NCBI RefSeq assembly: GCF_004340205.1
Contig: NZ_SLWB01000009.1
Span: 86,662-150,661, forward strand
Direction: 5' to 3'
Origin: Acetobacteroides hydrogenigenes
GTDB taxonomy: Bacteria; Bacteroidota; Bacteroidia; Bacteroidales; ZOR0009
Length of the DNA: 64,000 bases
The notes under the pieces: model-generated
What the model was told of the DNA's origin: nothing
Seen by the model: the letters and a program-made list of their open reading frames with translations, nothing else
Databases searched by the model: none
Position numbers and translations under genes: made by a program
Shown: piece by piece, positions 63,842 through 64,000 of the stretch
Numbering within the stretch: the first letter of the stretch is position 1
Layout of the letters: every line of letters starts with the position of its first letter

Positions 63842-64000
63842 GGCGCTGCCTTAGGCTAGTATATGCTGCCACTTCGTGGCGAAAGAAGAATACATGGGGC
63901 TTAGCCTCGTATGTTTGCAGCACAGGAATGGCCAGTGAAATTTACCATGATTCGGTAAGTTTGCGACCATTAATCAGAAAAGAAGACGTGAGAATAGCAA

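Overview
This window looks like a chromosomal segment of a member of the Bacteroidota, probably Bacteroidales. Supporting evidence: a MurF-Alr fusion, an sdhC-sdhA-sdhB operon, DUF5686/carboxypeptidase-regulatory, DUF4294, WG-repeat and DHCW-cupin proteins, and promoters of the Bacteroidota type (TTG, 19-20 bases, TAnnTTTG). Most genes have moderate GC and look native. Two stretches are strikingly AT-rich and carry defence-type genes, which suggests horizontal transfer. No rRNA, tRNA or CRISPR array was recognised.

Layout. 1-1.6 kb: 3' end of a sacsin-like/DUF3883 nuclease-domain protein cut by the window edge. 1.7-17 kb: loosely packed accessory genes (WG-repeat protein, two NTF2-like proteins, AraC-GyrI regulator, MFS exporter, outer-membrane barrel, AcpH-like phosphodiesterase, GH20 hexosaminidase, PhnA-like zinc ribbon), separated by foldback repeats, a broken RAYT transposase and a frameshifted DHCW cupin. 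17-26 kb: DUF5686 outer-membrane protein, a decayed second copy of the kbl 3' end, kbl, a CPBP protease, dusB and a lipoprotein. 26-34 kb: alpha/beta hydrolase, sdhCAB, a CPBP membrane-protein cluster and two tiny membrane proteins. 34.3-36.1 kb: a gene desert full of repeats. 36-43.7 kb: a three-gene cassette (DUF2975 membrane protein, small XRE regulator, secreted M16 zinc protease) present twice in tandem. 43.8-48.9 kb: YeiH-like transporter, thioesterase, DUF4294 protein, two CDGSH iron-sulfur proteins, an EI24 protein and a small helical protein. 49.5-52.6 kb: an AT-rich two-gene island with a C5 cytosine DNA methyltransferase overlapping a GHKL ATPase fused to a PD-(D/E)xK-like nuclease. 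52.7-62.3 kb: housekeeping genes (rsmI, tdk, murF-alr, a Crp-family regulator, YkgJ-like protein, pssA, HAD hydrolase, glutaminyl cyclase). 62.3-64 kb: a 21-bp-phased repeat array, a small HTH protein and repeat elements.

How genes work together. sdhCAB makes the membrane-bound succinate:quinone oxidoreductase or fumarate reductase. The M16 cassettes each pair a membrane protein and a DNA-binding protein with a secreted protease, which suggests signal-controlled proteolysis. The methyltransferase and ATPase-nuclease form a plausible restriction-modification unit of the MORC/MutL-like type.

The most unusual non-coding signals are four intergenic arrays with a repeat period of about 21 bp (two helical turns) but unrelated unit sequences, and a family of about 200-240 bp foldback or MITE-like elements with terminal inverted repeats. 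All functional calls come from reading motifs in the sequence; no database search was run.
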